NCBI GenBank assembly: GCA_021823945.1
Contig: JAKALW010000073.1
Coordinates: 1 to 6,313, forward strand
DNA: 6,313 bases
Origin: Microcaldota archaeon
GTDB lineage: Archaea > Micrarchaeota > Micrarchaeia > Anstonellales > VGKX01
Reading direction: 5' to 3'
The notes under the pieces were generated by a model. The model was given only the letters and a program-made list of their open reading frames with translations, was not told the origin of the DNA and did no database searches. Below are positions 5,080-6,313 of the stretch, in pieces (the stretch's first letter is position 1; every line of letters begins with the position of its first letter). The translations under genes were made by a program, and so were the position numbers.

Positions 5080-6313
5080 ATGGGGAAAAAAAGCAAAACA
5101 GGGAACATGAAGGCAGGCGTTGAGGCAAAAAACAAAGCCATAGTGCAGGAAAACACTGGAAAGCCGGGGGGCGCCAATGCCTTTGGCGGAGTGCAGAAAA
5201 ACATATACGCGCTTGGGTTTGTGAGCTTTTTCACCGACGTTTCCTCTGAAATGATTTTCCCACTTATACCCATAGTCATGACAAATTTCATGGGCGCAGG
5301 CAAGGAAATCATAGGCATGATGGAAGGCGTTGCCGACAGCATAGCAAGCCTGCTTGACATATTCGTGGGATACGTCTCAGACAGGCAGGGCGAGAGGAAG
5401 AAATTCGTTCTTGCCGGCTATGGCCTGTCGTCCCTGCTAAAAGTAGGCATTGCCCTGTCAACAATGTGGCAGCAACTGTTCATTTTCCGCGGGCTTGAAA
5501 GGGTTGGCAAGACAATCAGGACTTCCCCGCGCGACGCCATAATAGCCGCGTCTTCAGATAAGGACAGCCTCGGGAAGTCTTTTGGCATACACAGGGCAAT
5601 GGACACGCTTGGCGCGATTGCAGGCCCCATTATAGCATATGCAATACTCAATTACCTCGGCACAAGCTTTGGAGCGTACAGGGCTGTGTTTGCAGCCTCG
5701 GTCATTCCCGCGATAATAGCGGTTGCTCTCATAATAATCATTGTTCGCGAACCAGAGAAAAAAATCGAGGCCAAAGCCAAGCCGAAGTTCTGGGAGAGTC
5801 TCAAAACCCTGGATTCCAGGTTCAAGTCATTCATAAAAATCTCAGTGCTTTTCTCCCTTGCGTATTTCAGCTTCGCCCTCCTGATACTTCGGGCCAACGA
5901 GATAGGGATTGACACAGGGACAATCCTGGGCCTTTACCTGCTCTACAACATAGCATACGCGGTGGCGTCAGTGCCGGCAGGCATGCTTGCTGACAAGGTC
6001 GGCAGGAAGAAAATCATAATCATCTCATTCGCTTTCTACGCTGCGATTATCGCGGGCTTCGCGTTTGCGGCGCAAGTCTGGCAGTTCGCGCTTCTCTTCG
6101 CACTATACGGCGTGTTCGTGTCCACGGATGAGTCTGTAAACAAGGCGTACATATCCGAGATAACCATTGAGAAGACGCGAGGCATGGCCCTTGGGGCGTA
6201 CAACAGCGCAGTTGGCGCCGCGTATCTTCCGGCAAGCGCTGTCGCGGGCGCGGTTTGGGCTGGTTTTGGCGCTCCTGCCGCATTCGGCTTGGCTGCGGCC
6301 ATTGCCATGGTGG
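5080..6313 (+). CDS. Major facilitator superfamily transporter, 3' end missing
   Basis: A secondary transporter of the inner membrane; 411 codons are visible and the frame is still open at the right edge. Residues 1-40 are a polar, Lys/Gly/Asn-rich cytoplasmic extension. Helix 1 (about 43-67) carries SFFTDVSSEMIFPLIP, a characteristic opening of one MFS group. The loop between helices 2 and 3 has motif A, GYVSDRQGERKK (97-108), and the matching loop of the second half has GMLADKVGRKK (301-311), confirming the duplicated six-plus-six design. Also present are RGLERVGKTIRTSPRDA (137-153) and GIHRAMDTLGAIAGP (169-183, motif C-like, helix 5), both typical of that group. A central cytoplasmic loop (about 224-250) is basic. 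Roughly eleven helices and the start of the twelfth are seen, so only a short C-terminal part is missing. Motif C is often found in antiporters, so export is plausible, but the substrate is unknown. Divergent from the small hypothetical gene; no link to the ABC exporter is evident. Confidence 0.92.
   Translation, partial: MGKKSKTGNMKAGVEAKNKAIVQENTGKPGGANAFGGVQKNIYALGFVSFFTDVSSEMIFPLIPIVMTNFMGAGKEIIGMMEGVADSIASLLDIFVGYVSDRQGERKKFVLAGYGLSSLLKVGIALSTMWQQLFIFRGLERVGKTIRTSPRDAIIAASSDKDSLGKSFGIHRAMDTLGAIAGPIIAYAILNYLGTSFGAYRAVFAASVIPAIIAVALIIIIVREPEKKIEAKAKPKFWESLKTLDSRFKSFIKISVLFSLAYFSFALLILRANEIGIDTGTILGLYLLYNIAYAVASVPAGMLADKVGRKKIIIISFAFYAAIIAGFAFAAQVWQFALLFALYGVFVSTDESVNKAYISEITIEKTRGMALGAYNSAVGAAYLPASAVAGAVWAGFGAPAAFGLAAAIAMV

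Noticed and set aside
4953..6308. Several minus-strand frames opposite the MFS gene
   Set aside because: The plus-strand frame from 5080 is continuous to the window edge with duplicated MFS motifs; the reverse frames are fragmentary shadows.
1..6313. A multi-gene defence, toxin-antitoxin or biosynthetic cluster
   Set aside because: No nuclease, helicase, methylase, toxin, integrase or biosynthetic core enzyme is present; apart from the ABC pair the genes have separate promoters, strands and unrelated functions.

Overview
The window reads as chromosomal DNA from an archaeon, possibly one of the small-genome DPANN lineages; the lineage is a guess. Three things point to archaea. TATA-like boxes lie about 25-27 bases upstream of two start codons, which implies leaderless transcripts. 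T-rich tracts without strong hairpins lie at gene ends. Codon use favours AGG for arginine and ATA for isoleucine. There are five protein genes and almost no spare DNA (the longest gap is about 120 bases). I see no RNA gene, mobile element or CRISPR array.

Layout. Positions 1-930 (+) hold the C-terminal four-fifths or so of a PLP-dependent class I/II aminotransferase, whose start lies off the left edge. It converges on a minus-strand ABC-2 exporter operon. In that operon the ATPase gene (2978-4453, transcribed first) is followed without a single spacer base by the permease gene (998-2977). A second minus-strand unit (4577-4972) encodes a 131-residue basic, tryptophan-rich protein I do not recognise, with its own TATA box and T-tract. 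Divergent from it, an MFS transporter starts at 5080 (+) and runs off the right edge at 6313.

How the genes work together. The ATPase and permease clearly form one exporter. Each carries an unusual addition: the ATPase has a roughly 180-residue low-complexity N-terminal tail that includes a 21-base, seven-residue tandem repeat, and the permease has a roughly 400-residue Ser/Gln/Asp-rich extracytoplasmic stalk between its first and second membrane helices. This decorated exporter is the most interesting item in the window. The aminotransferase, the small orphan protein and the MFS carrier appear to be independent transcription units, and nothing in the sequence links them to the exporter. I found no convincing new multi-gene defence or mobile system.
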